DNA of 64,000 nucleotides, taken from Liopterus haemorrhoidalis. Its lineage: Eukaryota > Arthropoda > Insecta > Coleoptera > Dytiscidae. Position numbers and translations under genes: made by a program. The stretch is taken from the NCBI GenBank assembly GCA_963971575.1, contig OZ020616.1, positions 6,220,924 through 6,284,923 of the forward strand. Direction: 5' to 3'. This document shows, piece by piece, positions 1-10,270 of the stretch. How positions within the stretch are numbered: the first letter of the stretch is position 1; every line of letters begins with the position of its first letter. Under the pieces are notes generated by a model. It did not search any database. It was not told the DNA's origin and saw only the letters and a program-made list of their open reading frames with translations.

Positions 1-182
1 TGAGGACAGTTTAAATTTCCCGGCATAGATTTTAGTGTATTTCACGATATTAGATTGGCAGTTGTTAATGATTTGCATAAAATCATAATGCCGGACAATA
101 GGGCGACTCGTTGACGTGTATTTATATTTCTCCAAGCTTTCTTTGAATTATAAAACATGCCGGGAAATTTAAACTGTCCTCA
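1..182. mobile_element. Short inverted-repeat element (MITE) with 26-bp perfect TIRs
   Basis: The first 26 bases of the window are the exact reverse complement of bases 157-182; each end contains the core TTTAAATTTCCCGGCAT or its complement. The 130-bp interior has no ORF. This is the structure of a non-autonomous DNA transposon. The target-site duplication cannot be checked because the left flank lies outside the window. Superfamily is not assigned. Confidence 0.8.
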
Positions 183-318
183 ATCATTTTGGATCACCCT
201 GTATTTTGTTATATATTACATTTGTGAATTCTGTTTGATTTTCATGTAAGTTGGCAATGTCATAAATATTTTTTTTTAATGCTTTACTCACTTTTATTAT
301 TCAAAAATAAATTATTTA

Positions 319-434
319 GACCCTATTCTGTGATTTTTGACATGGTGTTAAATTGACAGGTTACTATGAAAACATACTATGTACAAGTAAAATTAACATC
401 TTAAGATCTTGTTAAAAGTTACAGAATAGGCCCC
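319..434. mobile_element. PIF/Harbinger-like MITE with TTA duplication
   Basis: A 116-bp unit begins GACCCTATTCTGTGA and ends with the near complement TTACAGAATAGGCCCC. It is flanked on both sides by TTA (316-318 and 435-437), the 3-bp duplication expected of PIF/Harbinger elements. Its termini resemble those of the exon-bearing Harbinger element at 57829-58978. The interior is non-coding. Confidence 0.7.
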
Positions 435-479
435 TTAAGTGGACATAAATATAAAACTTGAAATATGGGTCTTAAACAC

Positions 480-551
480 ATTTTGAAATTGGGTCACGTA
501 TGACCCATTTTTGGTCACAAAAAAATCAAAATTATTTTGGTCCGGCTAGGG
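480..551. mobile_element. piggyBac-like solo terminus next to TTAA
   Basis: The segment ends GGTCCGGCTAGGG directly before TTAA at 552-555, the target motif of piggyBac elements, whose ends commonly read CCCTAG inward. A palindrome, TGGGTCACGTATGACCCA (490-507), lies just inside, like piggyBac subterminal repeats. No matching left end was found upstream, so only one end appears to be present. Confidence 0.45.
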
Positions 552-555
552 TTAA

Positions 556-871
556 ATGGACGGACTCCTGGCTAACAAATGCATCATTAGAATGGCAGAC
601 GTTGATGACTACTAAATGTGAACCACCTGAGTTTGGCCTACGACTTCTTTGGTCCAGCATTAACCGCATTCGTACCAACCACAGTAGATGTGTCGTTAGT
701 TTCACGAAATAGGGCATCACTTCCTTGCCAAACAGTGACTGTGGCACTTTAAACCAAACAGTGCAGGGCATAGCATTCAAAGGCCCTCTTCGAGTTTATC
801 CTGGCAAAAAGAAGGATTTCATTACCATCCCACATGAGGTTCTGAACTGGCTAGCTGTGTATTTTTGTTAA
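556..871 (+). pseudogene. Non-LTR retrotransposon (LINE) C-terminal fragment
   Basis: An open frame runs to TAA at 869-871 with one in-frame stop at 710-712. It contains LLWSSINRIRTNHSRC, then a degraded cysteine-rich segment with CG..NQT, then PLRVYPGKKKDF. This order (WxxxNRxRTxxxRC, C-x-CG, QT..H, CPLR) is the C-terminal cysteine motif of Jockey/I-type LINE open reading frame 2 proteins. The knuckle has lost residues (Gly where His is expected). The same family leaves a second tail at 11390-11585. The fragment starts next to the piggyBac-like TTAA junction. The reverse transcriptase domain is absent. Confidence 0.65.
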
Positions 872-928
872 CTATATTTTTCTTTTATTTTTGTTTATTT
901 AATTTATTTCTGTCAATGTATCTATATA

Positions 929-1727
929 CACACACCGGAATATTTAAAGGAACAGATGGAATATAATGTTTTTTTTTTTTTAATTTTATTATTTTGTAAA
1001 TTCTAAAATGTTGGCTGCCACATAATCTATCATTCAATTTATCTAGATCATAGTGTCAAATTGTGTCAACTTATTTGAATATTATTTATATAAAATTGTA
1101 TGAAATTTTTTTATGAAATTTTAATTACGAATTTTATCAAAAAATTTGTGGCTTTATGTCGTTAATACACACCCCGGCAAATTTAAACGAACAGATTGAA
1201 AATTATGTTTTCTTTTTAATTTTATTATTTTGTAGCCTTTATCTAGATAGCTTTGAATGCTCTACTAAACAATGAACGAAGATTGTATCGACGCCAAGGA
1301 AAATAAAATGCACCATTTAATTTTGCTACTACTGTATCTTTTGGTAGATGTTCAAGTATGGTGTGGGGGTGAAATATGTTTGGGAGTTTGGACAAAGTTA
1401 GTGGTGATTGATGGCGGAGCGTTAACTGCAGATAGGTACATCAGAGATATTCTTCAAGAACACGTTCCTTTTGCCCCATATATCGGAGAAAATTCCACCC
1501 TACGCAGGATAATGCGCGCCCACTTGTCGGCCATTGTGTAACAGACTTTTTAAATTAAGTGGCTACAACGACAATAAGTTGGCCAGCGTGCTCCCCTAAC
1601 CTCAACCCTATTGGACATTATTCCAAAAAACATCGTACTAGAAGATTAACTGAGAGATATCAACAATAATACTTCAGAGAAAATAATTACATTTTTATGT
1701 CTGTTCCTTTAAATTTGCCGGTGTGTG
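929..1727 (+). mobile_element. Tc1-like element, TA-flanked, with a duplicated left end
   Basis: The left end CACACACCGG (929) and right end CCGGTGTGTG (to 1727) are flanked by TA (927-928, 1728-1729). Both continue inward with ATTTAAAGGAACAG, giving TIRs of about 27 bp with a few mismatches. A second copy of the left end and its adjoining poly-T sequence begins at 1166, so 927-1000 and 1166-1235 are imperfect direct repeats. The best explanation is a second partial element or a local duplication. The interior holds a broken transposase. Confidence 0.75.
1272..1620 (+). pseudogene. Tc1-like transposase fragment (DDE domain)
   Basis: From 1272 the frame reads VQVWCGGEICLGVWTKL, then IDGGALTADRYIRDIL, matching the WGGIS / IDGxLTAxRYxxxIL block of Tc1/DDE_3 transposases. 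A frameshift near 1510 moves the next block to another frame, QDNARPLVGHCVTDF, which carries the second catalytic Asp. A later block, WPACSPNLNPIGH, has Gly where the third acidic residue (Glu) is expected in LNPIEH. The N-terminal DNA-binding domain and first catalytic Asp are missing. Non-functional. Confidence 0.75.
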
Positions 1728-1756
1728 TACTTGTTCTAATGTATCTATATGCTTTA

Positions 1757-1759
1757 TAA

Positions 1760-1793
<34 letters not shown>

Positions 1794-1798
1794 CTATC
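1757..1798. repeat. (AT)n microsatellite
   Basis: A run of alternating AT, interrupted once by GT, lies just outside the right end of the Tc1-like element. Confidence 0.9.
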
Positions 1799-1799
1799 T

Positions 1800-2726
1800 T
1801 TGCTAGAGACGTCTTTTTAAATAAGATTCAAGAGTAAAATAACCATAAACTTAAAAGTTCGGTATAAAATAATTTAAACGTGTTTGGTAGTTCATAGACT
1901 GAACTTCAATCCCTTATTTCTACGTCACTGAATCCATCTTTCATCCGTCAAATTGTGGTGAAGAATATGTATATCAGATTCGCAATCTTATTATCCCATC
2001 AAATCGTTTCGTCCACTCAATCAAATAAATCTCTCCAATCCGTCATGCAGTTGGGTATGAGACAATAAGTAAATTATTCAAATCAGCGTTCTGCCCGTTC
2101 TGTCCTGCATATTTATTGGTAACCGCTGACAAACTGTTCGCCTGTTCACAGGCCCTGACATGTGGACAAGACGCAAAGAGATACCATCGGCCTTATTACA
2201 ATAACAAATAAGTACGGACTTGACGACTCATGTCCAGCTGTTCAAGGGTGGTACTGACACAACCCTTAGCAACTGGGACTATTAGAGCAACAGTAGGGTA
2301 ATCTTTCAAGCATAACAACGTCCAAAAGTGTCATAAAATTTATCATTCTGTCATGTTGCTGCTTGTTACAAGTATATAGAGACTGTAGTATCAAAATAGT
2401 TTTAACACTATATTAAAAACTATTTGTTTTCTTCAGTTATTCATTTTGAATACATAATTCTATTACTAAAATATATGTCTGTATCACGAATACATGAGTG
2501 ACGGTATAAGGGTTTTTTTTTTGTCACTCATCACTATAGTCGTTATTAAAAACATTTCATCATAAACATATTTAGTTTATATTTAGATATCACGTCTCAA
2601 AACATAGATAAGTAAAATCTTAATTTGTTTATTCTTGATAAAACTTGTTTGAGCCTATTCATAAAAATATATCTTTGCTGTGTACAAAAGTCATCAAAAT
2701 ATTTAGATTAGTTATAAATCTACAAA
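1800..2726. other. No gene seen; one family-A-like scrap
   Basis: No coding region is supported. Near 2490-2525 a nine-base inverted repeat (ATGAGTGAC / GTCACTCAT) encloses GACGGTATAAGGGTTTT, the terminal sequence of repeat family A seen at 37154-38262 and 42723-43781. The rest is AT-rich with no recognisable structure. Confidence 0.5.
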
Positions 2727-3435
2727 ATGCCGCGCGTTTGTGTTAATTCTTCTAACTTATTTTGTTATGTTTGTGGTCAATTTACTCCAAAAAGTGAAAA
2801 AAGCCAATTTCTCCATTGCTTGAGAAGTGTTATCAAGCTTATTTTAAGGGTGTAATTAAAAATCAAGACAAATCATGGGTGCCCCATGTGTATTGTTTAA
2901 AATGTTATAAATATTTGACGGGTTGGTACATTGGTACTATAAATGTGATGCCTTTTGGTATACCAATGCAGTGGCGTGAACCAAAGAACCACATAGACGA
3001 CTCTTATTTCTGTTTGACAAATGTGAAGGGTTTTTCTAAAAAATCAAAACATTCAGTGAAATATGCCAATGTACCATCAGTATCAATGCCGTTACCCCAT
3101 TCTCCAGACATTCCAGTACCAAAACGATTTTCAAGTTCATCGAGTTCTATGGAAGAAGATAACGTTTCCGGCCCTTCTGGTGATGAGGTATTTCAAGATC
3201 CAACTACTATTACAGAACTACATTTGATTAGTCAATCAGAACTAAACGAACTTATCAGAGATTTAGATTTGACCAAAGAAAAATCAGAAATATTAGGATC
3301 CAGATAAAACAGTGGAATCTTTTACAGACTGGTAGATGGGAACCAGCCATGCTTGCAGACTACTGTTGGTACCTTCAGAGGGATACCGCGATAACTGACT
3401 ACAAGAAGAAAGCCAATCGCACAAAAAAAAAATAA
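2727..3435 (+). pseudogene. Pseudogene of a repeated Cys-rich invertebrate protein family
   Basis: The frame from ATG at 2727 reads MPRVCVNSSNLFCYVCG. A 1-nt deletion near 2810 shifts it to the frame ending at 3307, containing YQAYFKG, WVPHVYCLKCY, GIPMQWREPKNH, YFCLTN and a Ser-rich acidic linker. A second 1-nt deletion near 3304 shifts it again; IKQWNLL then joins directly to RWEPAMLADYCWYLQRD and a basic tail ending at 3435. From memory of this family, the large central region between the QWNLL and RWEPAMLADYCW blocks is missing. Full-length relatives are uncharacterised and occur in many copies in invertebrate genomes, suggesting mobility. The paired Cys motifs suggest metal binding. Three independent lesions mark a dead copy. 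Confidence 0.6.
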
Positions 3436-4093
3436 GTTTTTTAATAAAAAATAAAGTTTTGTGTCGCTAATTTATATAATTTTAAAAAAATCAATAAATG
3501 CTTTTCTCTATGGAACCTGACGTGATGTGACAATTTTATTTATAAACCTCAATTGATTTTAATGTGGGGAATCATAATTACATACTGTAAACCCAGTGAA
3601 AAAAAAAATTATTTAATTTGTTGCATAGTGTAATTGAAGGGTACTGTATGTATGTTTAGCGTATTAAAGTTTTTGATTAGGTTTTTGAAAATGAAGCAAT
3701 ATTTCTTGTCGTGGCACAGCAGTTCTTGTAATAAATAACCCTTTCCACCGCTTAGCATGTTTAGAATCCATCACAAATACCTCCATATTTCAATTTGTAC
3801 AAAACTTTCGCCCGCTTACCACATAAACAATCCCTCAGTAAAAATTTATAAATTTACTAGCGTATTAGCAACATTGCTTAGTTACTTACTTAGTAGTAAT
3901 TGATAGCGCCGTCGCGAGATTTACACACTTATTGTACGCACATAAACTTGTAATTAATTGCAAGTAATAAACATTATTATTTACCTGCAGCTTGTATTAC
4001 TAGAAAGCGCGTGTCTTTAATATCACTGATTGATTGGACAACTTAGAAGAGGCTTTGATTCAATTTGGCCGCACATTAGATAGTAAGGTGTTA
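3436..4093. other. No gene seen
   Basis: AT-rich sequence with short poly-A and poly-T runs; no supported ORF, TIR pair or repeat was found. Confidence 0.5.
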
Positions 4094-4095
4094 TA

Positions 4096-4810
4096 CGAGG
4101 GTTGCCTTTTATATTTCGTGATTACGTTAAACTAGTCCTGCCATTTGGCAACTGACGCTTCTATCAAAAATGTTGACTTTTTTGACGGTATACGTACTTA
4201 GAACGTTTTAACGTACGAGAGCTATTTGTGTTGTTTACAGTAACTTGAAAAAATTCATCTTGGCTAAAAATGGAATTAAATCGTGAACATTTTCAAGCGA
4301 ATATTTTTGACAACATTAGACGTGGATTAACCCAACAACAGTGCATCGATGAACTTAATTCGACTTTTGGCGATGAAGCACTATCTAGGACTACTGTTTA
4401 TCGATGGTTTGCCGACCTCAATCGTGCCCGTAGTTCGCTTAAGGACGAATTTCATGAAGGTCGTCCAAAATCGGTTGTAGTTCCGGAAAACATTGATGCT
4501 GTGCGTGAATTGATACGGTAAGATCGTCATGTGACTTATCGTGAGATTGAGGTATTCTTGGGCATTATTGGGACCAGCATACATTCACTATTGCATGATC
4601 ATTTGGCCGTCAAAAAGATATGTTCACGTAATTTGACAATCCCAATGGAAAATCCTCAATCGGAGTGGAAAAAGTGCTTCGAAAATTGGTTCAAACGCAT
4701 GCAAAAGTGCATTGATCTTCATGGAGAATATTTTGTAACACCATAAAGCCACTTTTGTTGATAAATAATTGTTTTTGATCTTAAATCCCGAAATATAAAG
4801 GCAACTCTCG
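4096..4810 (+). mobile_element. Internally deleted mariner element
   Basis: The ends match as inverted repeats: CGAGGGTTGCCTTTTATATT at the left (from 4096) and the complement of CGAGAGTTGCCTTTATATTT at the right (to 4810), each preceded by TA (4094-4095, 4811-4812). The element is 715 bp, about half of a typical mariner, and encloses a mariner transposase lacking its middle. Confidence 0.85.
4270..4746 (+). pseudogene. mariner transposase, internally deleted
   Basis: The start codon at 4270 opens an N-terminal helix-turn-helix region: FQANIFDNIRRGLTQQQCID, TTVYRWFADLNRARSSLKDE and HEGRPKSVVVPENIDAVREL, typical of mariner paired-like DNA-binding domains. A stop at 4519-4521 interrupts the frame, which then reads VTYREIEVFLGI and resumes to the C-terminal motif WFKRMQKCIDLHGEYF, ending at 4746. 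The catalytic Asp-Asp-Asp segment between these blocks is gone. Confidence 0.85.
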
Positions 4811-4890
4811 TACTTACTCACTTATTTAATCGTTGAGCCCTTTTGATATCTCTGGTGTTGGGCTTTGTGTGAAGAGTTTGATTATTACTT

Positions 4891-5130
4891 CTACTTGTTC
4901 TCTTCTTTCGTAGGAGAACGTTGCCACAGCTTTTTCCATTCCGTCCTGCTTTACGTCCTACTTCTCCCTTCATTCCAGGGAGTATCTCTTTTCTCTACTT
5001 CACATCTAATTTCGTCACTACACTCTTTCCTCGGTTTTCCTCGGCGTCTTGCTTTAGATACTCTGGCTTCGTAAACTTTCTTCGTGTCTCTACTATCTTC
5101 CATTCTTTGGATATGGCCATACCACCTAAG
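4891..5130 (-). pseudogene. LINE C-terminal fragment (RTE/Jockey-like)
   Basis: Reading the minus strand from 5130, the frame gives LRWYGHIQRMEDSRDTKKVY, then ARVSKARRRGKPRKECSDEI, one internal stop, and a Trp-Lys-rich end with stop at 4891. RWxGHxxRM followed by a GRPRxRW-like block is the C-terminal signature of RTE/Jockey-like LINE ORF2 proteins (here KPRKECSD replaces RPRxRWxD). No reverse transcriptase precedes it. It is oriented opposite to the neighbouring mariner. Confidence 0.65.
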
Positions 5131-5221
5131 TTATCCTTCGTCTATTATTTCTTCTACTGATTTAGTTAAGGTGTTACACGAGGATAATTAGAAAAATTCT
5201 GAACTTGGTATGCAGGGTGAA

Positions 5222-5590
5222 GTTTATTATTATTATTATTATTTATTATTGCCTAATGCCTAGGTGTCAGATATTTTCAGGTTACGACTAGCACTTCTTG
5301 GCATAACCTAAAGACCTTTACGGTAGCAGACACCGCAAGATTAACTTTCCCTCCGAAGCACGTCCTATGTTCCCGATTATAATTTCAGAGATATAGGTAC
5401 ACCTTTAAGGGAAGGTTGAGTAGGACTACGGTTTCAAGCGGCCAAGAATATTTTTTTAAATCTGTTAGCCCTTCTGGAAACCGATCCCACATTTGCAAAG
5501 CGAATGAGTTGACCACTACATTACTGCAATCACCGTGGTTGAAGTTATATTACCCAATGCATAACATATTTATTATTGAAGATAGGGTAG
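5222..5590 (-). repeat. (TTA)n tract and LINE 3'-UTR-like sequence, antisense
   Basis: An (ATT)n microsatellite at about 5222-5250 is followed by about 300 bp of denser, non-coding sequence. LINE copies at 13280-13545 and 23540-24990 also end in (ATT)n, so this looks like the 3' end of a LINE inserted in the minus orientation. No ORF supports a family assignment. Confidence 0.4.
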
Positions 5591-5591
5591 A

Positions 5592-6059
5592 ACATAGGTT
5601 CCCAACCTTGGGTACGCGTACCGGTACGCGGATAAGCAGCTACCGGTACGCGAATGATTTTACAATTTAAAACAAAAATCAATTGTCAAAACTTTTATTA
5701 GTATAAACACTAATTATGTGAGAGCATCATATTTTGCTAGTTTGCATATAACTAAGTGCGTGAAACCACATAAAATTGGTGAAACATTGTTGATGCCTGC
5801 AACAAAGTATATAGTTGCATCTGTTCTTGGAGAGAAAGCGGCTAAAGAAATTGGTAAAGTATCATTGTCTAATAATACTGTCAAGCGGCGAATAGATGAG
5901 ATGGCATTACAGGTTGAAGATATTTTAATCCAAATATTAAAAACAAGCCAATTTTATTCCCTCCAACTGGATGAAAGTACCGATATTTCCAATTCGGCGC
6001 AACTACTTGTATATATTCGGTTTGAACAACAACAACAAAAAATACTTAAATCAATATAA
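5592..6059 (+). mobile_element. hAT-type transposon relic
   Basis: The left part carries TAGGTTCCCAACCTTGGGTA followed by repeated ACCGGTACGCG motifs, like the non-coding ends of SCAND3/ZBED5-related hAT elements. A transposase fragment follows. No right terminus or 8-bp duplication was found, so the copy is truncated. Confidence 0.55.
5718..6059 (+). pseudogene. hAT transposase fragment (ZBED5/SCAND3-like)
   Basis: The frame reads RASYFASLHITKCVKPHKIG, ETLLMPATKYI, VSLSNNTVKRRIDEMA and then FYSLQLDESTDISNSAQLLV. The blocks SLSNNTVxRRIxEM and FSLQLDESTDxxNxAQLLV are diagnostic of the hAT lineage that includes ZBED5 and SCAND3; the DEST segment carries the first catalytic Asp. The BED zinc finger upstream and the rest of the catalytic and dimerisation domains are missing. 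A C-terminal piece of similar type lies at 21411-21590. Confidence 0.75.
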
Positions 6060-6128
6060 ACTTGTTTAATAATTTGTTTAATTGCTTTTGTTATTTACTT
6101 TATAAAATTAACTTTCTTAACCTTTATA

Positions 6129-6700
6129 TTAAATCAGAATGAGTGTGTGGCAGGGTATGCTGGGAAGAAATAATGAAGGAAGAACGAAAAGGCAAATTGT
6201 CGCCATGGGGAGAGACAAGAAAAGAGTACTTTTGGAGGTGGGGAATGGACATAGGAGAAGCAGAGAGAAACGGAGGAACAGAAGCAGGGAAGAACAGACA
6301 TAATAGACAAATCGTGGAGTGTGAAAAATTATAAAGAGATGCGAGTGATTGGAATACCGAGATACTTGAAGGGAAAAAGAGAAGATCAGGGGGTAGAGGA
6401 GGGTAGCGAGGTTAAGATGCGGCAACGAAGAGAGGAACAACAGGTACTGGGCAAAGCCAGAGGACAAGCTCTGTAGAATGAGCAAGGAAGAAGATGAAAC
6501 CTTTGAGCATTTAGCGAAGAGATGCAGAGAAATGGCAGTCTGGGAGGAAGAGATACAGGAACTGATGAGTGAGGAAAACAAGGGAGAAAAATGGGCGAAA
6601 GAAATGGAGGCAAGAAGGAAGCAGATCTGAGAGGGAAGCCGAAATAATAATAGGAAGAAAGAGAGGGAACTGGAGGAAGTACAAACTTCAATTACATGCT
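6129..6700 (+). mobile_element. Degraded LINE 3' region with cysteine-knuckle tail
   Basis: Purine-rich plus-strand sequence resembles, block for block, the better preserved LINE copy at 61584-62480. A segment near 6321 reads VKNYKEMRVIGIPRYLKGKR, followed after a frameshift by the RCGNEE block. The copy is 5'-truncated and frame-broken. Confidence 0.6.
6406..6630 (+). pseudogene. LINE ORF2 C-terminal knuckle fragment
   Basis: The frame reads ARLRCGNEERNNRYWAKPED, then KLCRMSKEEDETFEHLAKRC, and ends at a stop at 6628-6630. The copy at 61584-62480 has RFRCGNEERDNNFWMKEEER and CRICREGKETMEHLLEEC at the same place, giving a CxxC-x9-H-x4-C type knuckle. Here the second Cys of CRMS is Ser, so the knuckle is broken. 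The clade was not identified. Confidence 0.6.
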
Positions 6701-6859
6701 TCCATTCTTACGTATAGCTGCTTCCAAGTTTCAAACCTTATTCTAGGGATTTTTCTTTTATTTTTAAGAATAATTAAATACAATTTGGAACCAAACTATA
6801 AGGATGAGTCAATAATTTGAGAGAATGCGCCTCTAAAAACCGTACGTTGGTTAGGTAAT

Positions 6860-8926
6860 GTTGTAGTGAAGTAAGATCCCGCGCAATGCTGTTTTTAATT
6901 TTTTATTTCGGCTGCAATGTACACAATAGAACAGTGAAAATTTTGCGATAATATAAAACAGGTTGAAATTTATCTATGGCGGTATGTTACAAGTGTATTT
7001 GTTACTATAGAAAAAATAAATATTGACAAAACAGTTTTTAATTCTGTGACCCTCGTACATATTGCATTGTATATAAGTTCATGTCTAATATTTTCAAAAA
7101 TTTTGACATTTAATGCACACAGCTGCAAGCTAATTATCACATATCATAAGTTATTAGCATGGTTAGCACAGCTGCACTCTAAGTCAACATTAACTCAAAA
7201 ATAAATATTAGGACATATCGGTGATACTGTAGAGATTACGCAGGTGCTATAGAGAATTCGGTAAAGGTGTTTTTAGGTAGATTTAGATAATTCTAATGTA
7301 TTGGAGGGTTTTGGAATCGGCGATTTTGTTTGTAGATAAAATATGTATTCGTTTGCAAATGTTTTAATTAGTCTGTTTTACAAGATGGATGAGATATTTC
7401 TTGATATAATGAAGGAAGTAGCAAGGCTATTAGTTTTGGCAATTTGTTGCACGATATGGATAGACATTTACAGCTGAACAGCTGACTATTGGTTCACTTC
7501 TTCAGCTAGTGAAGATTGTGATCAGAGTGAAGATCCTAGATAACAATTAACCCGTAGAGAATGTCCAGATTTGCAAAATTGTCTCTACAATTAATGAGAT
7601 CCGTAAGCATTTTTTCGATTTCAAGAAATATATTGTGAAATGCAGAGTAACATACACTAAAATAATTTCTCTATTATGCTGTCAAAACCTAGATCCTAGT
7701 TCTCAAGAAATGAAATACTGCACACACCTTACGGCATGGCATCTTCGATATATCAGAAACTACTAAATTGAAAATTCGAGTTTTTGAAATGTATGTAGAT
7801 ATATATACGTATATTCAAAATATCCTGGATCGAATTCACCAATGGAGAAATCATCAGGAGAGTGGATTGCTAACATGATAAAAGGAAGCACGAATATTTC
7901 GATGAGGAACGATTAAAAATACTGAAACCTAAAGAACATAAGACGAGAAAAAGTTTAAAAAAATATATGCCCAGAATAAGGAAGATCATTGCTTTTTTAT
8001 TTCAGGAAACAGTTTCGAGTCACATCTAGAGGGTTTTGGGGCCGTGTATTCGCACAGAGCTTTCGCAAAAAAAAAGGTGATGGGCAAAAATAAAAGAAAG
8101 CCGTCGAAATTATTAAGACCACAACTTTTTGACCATTTCAAGAAATCTAGTATTGGTACATTAGATACCTGAGAAATCTGGCTCCCTGCAATGGAAAAAA
8201 CGATGGGCCAAGTGACACCCTAGAAATAGTGACAACCTAGAATAAAGAATAAGTTTGTTCTGTAATTGTAATTCTTTTTTTCTAGGGACTTAATTGTCAG
8301 TCCTCGTGTAATTAAGGATCTTCTTCACTTTTATAATTGCAGTTGCACACGTTAATACTGCACCATTCATGCGCTATTTTAAAATTCTCAACACTTTCTG
8401 AACATCGCTTTTACATTAAAAACTCGACGTCTGATTGATCGGTACTATATTCTTATTTCCTAACCTGTAGTTTTACTGAATATCTAACTTGTTTTTCTAA
8501 ATCTCAAAATAAATGACATGTTTAAAACTATGTGACGTATTTTGAAAATTTAACAGATCCAATCAAATTTAAATTTATTTTGAATAAACTGTTTTTAACA
8601 AATCATGTCTCGTTAAAATCCTAAGGAATCACACATATTTTTGTCAGCTTTCTCACCATTTAGAAGTAAGTAGGCTAGATGGAGAATGATACACATTCTT
8701 TCTAAACATTCTTTTCAAAGACACTTGTTAGAAGAATAATATATTATAGGCGTGAGTGTTAACTCATCCAATTTGATCCAAATCTCAACAGCCTACTACA
8801 TACTCGTACGTTCTTTCAACATACTTTCAATTTGAAAGTATAAGAAATAAGGACGAACTACTAGGAAGACAATATTCAGGTCCGATTTCTTAAGTTTCTA
8901 ATAAATTTATAAATAAATAACAGCAA
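6860..8926. other. No gene seen over about 2 kb
   Basis: Both strands are full of stops, with no recognisable domain and no TIR pair. Composition is AT-rich with slightly richer patches near 8030-8230. It is probably old repeat sequence. Confidence 0.45.
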
Positions 8927-8940
8927 CACTGCAAATCTCA

Positions 8941-9155
8941 AGTGAGTACTAGTACTCATTTAAAGTGCGTACATTGCTTGTCCTCGTTTTTACTCACGTA
9001 CAAGTGAGTACTTTTGCACGCACTTTAAATGAGTACTAGTACTCACTTAAATGAGTACTAGTACTCACTTAAAGTGAGTACTAGTACGCGTTTTAAATGG
9101 GTAGTGGAAAGGAAGAGAGGGTAGTAGTACGCACTTATAGTGCGTACATAGGTAT
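8941..9155. repeat. Left subterminal palindrome array
   Basis: Repeated GAGTACTAGTACTC cores are separated by ACTTAAAG/ATTTAAAG spacers, with variants having GCGTAC in place of GAGTAC. The array mirrors 9985-10256. Such arrays usually serve as transposase binding sites; that role is inferred here. Confidence 0.85.
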
Positions 9156-9984
9156 AAAACTCTTTTCTTGAGTGACGTCACAATAAAGCTTTAAAATTCA
9201 GGAAAAGTAAAAATGTTGATTGAACATCAGAAAAATAGTTTTTAAATTATTATAATCAATAATTTATACACTTTTTTGGCAATTTTCAATGCAATCCTTT
9301 TCCAGAATTTATGAAGCTTCATATTTTTCTGTAAATAATAAAATGCGATTATTATTATTTCTTGAATATATTTATTTAAAAAAATTTCAAACCTTTCAGA
9401 TATTACAACTAAAATAATCATAATGATTAAGTATAAGTATGAACTTAGTTATCATCTAAAATTCAATAAATTATTCTAAACAATTTCTACGAATAATAGA
9501 AGATAAAAATTATGATTTTCTCCTTAGTTACATTTTGAAACGTATTATTTTAGTATCTAAAATATAATGTAATTATCTCGGTAATTATGTCGTATAATAG
9601 AATCAATGTTAAATCTTTAAACATATCTAGAAGGTACCTGAATTAATCTGAGCGCATTTATTCCTAAAATAATGCAATCATCACATGTGCTATTATTATA
9701 TCGCATTTAAATTAAAACTGCATATTTGTATAACTAACTTTGAGGCTTCCGAACCTTCTTAAACAAAAACTATGCAAAAATAAATTCTGGCTTCAGCAGC
9801 CTCTCAATGCTACATTTCACTTTATTATTATTATTTTTCACTTTTACTTAATTCACTTATTAATCAGCAGATACTTTGGCACTTTTTTTAAAAAATTTAA
9901 TTGTCTAATAAACGTTAATATTGTACTATTATTTGGTTGTTTAGTTTTAAAGAGCTTATATGACAGGAAATTTAATATGTTAGG

Positions 9985-10256
9985 TTAGGTTACTCACATA
10001 TAACGCGTATTAAAAGTACGCATTTAAAATGAGTATTAGTACTCACATATAACGCGTAGTTTCAGTTCCGCTTTAGAAGTGAGTACTTGTACTCGTTTTA
10101 CGTGAGTATTTTGAAGTACTTATTTATAACGAGTACTAGTACTCACTTCAAGTGCGTACACTTATCTCCTTCTTCAAAGTGAGTACAAGTACGCACTTTA
10201 AATGAGTAATATAAAAAGTACTCATTTAAAAGGAGTGCTATTACTCACTAAGATTT
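9985..10256. repeat. Right subterminal palindrome array
   Basis: Units such as GAGTACTAGTACTCAC and GTGAGTACAAGTACGCAC recur with ACGCGTA and CTTTAAATG spacers, more diverged than the left array. It stops a few bases inside the right TIR. Confidence 0.8.
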
Positions 10257-10270
10257 GCAGTGAACAGCAA

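Larger units (their letters stand above)
8927..10262. mobile_element. Non-autonomous transposon with 8-bp duplication and palindromic subterminal arrays
   Basis: The element begins CACTGCAAATCT (8927) and ends AGATTTGCAGTG (10262), perfect 12-bp TIRs. The flanks are an exact 8-bp direct repeat, AACAGCAA, at 8919-8926 and 10263-10270. Inside each end lies a 200-270 bp array of short palindromes of the form GTGAGTACTAGTACTCAC, alternating with GTGCGTAC and ACGCACTT. The central 800 bp are AT-rich with no transposase. An 8-bp duplication fits hAT or P-type elements; the TIR sequence does not decide between them. Confidence 0.9.

Noticed and set aside
6129..6691. Minus-strand Ser/Leu-rich frames
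   Set aside because: They are the reverse reading of purine-rich LINE sequence; the plus strand has the recognisable LINE motif.
8941..10256. CRISPR-like array in the palindrome repeats
   Set aside because: Units are contiguous palindromes without unique spacers, inside a eukaryotic transposon with TIRs and an 8-bp duplication.
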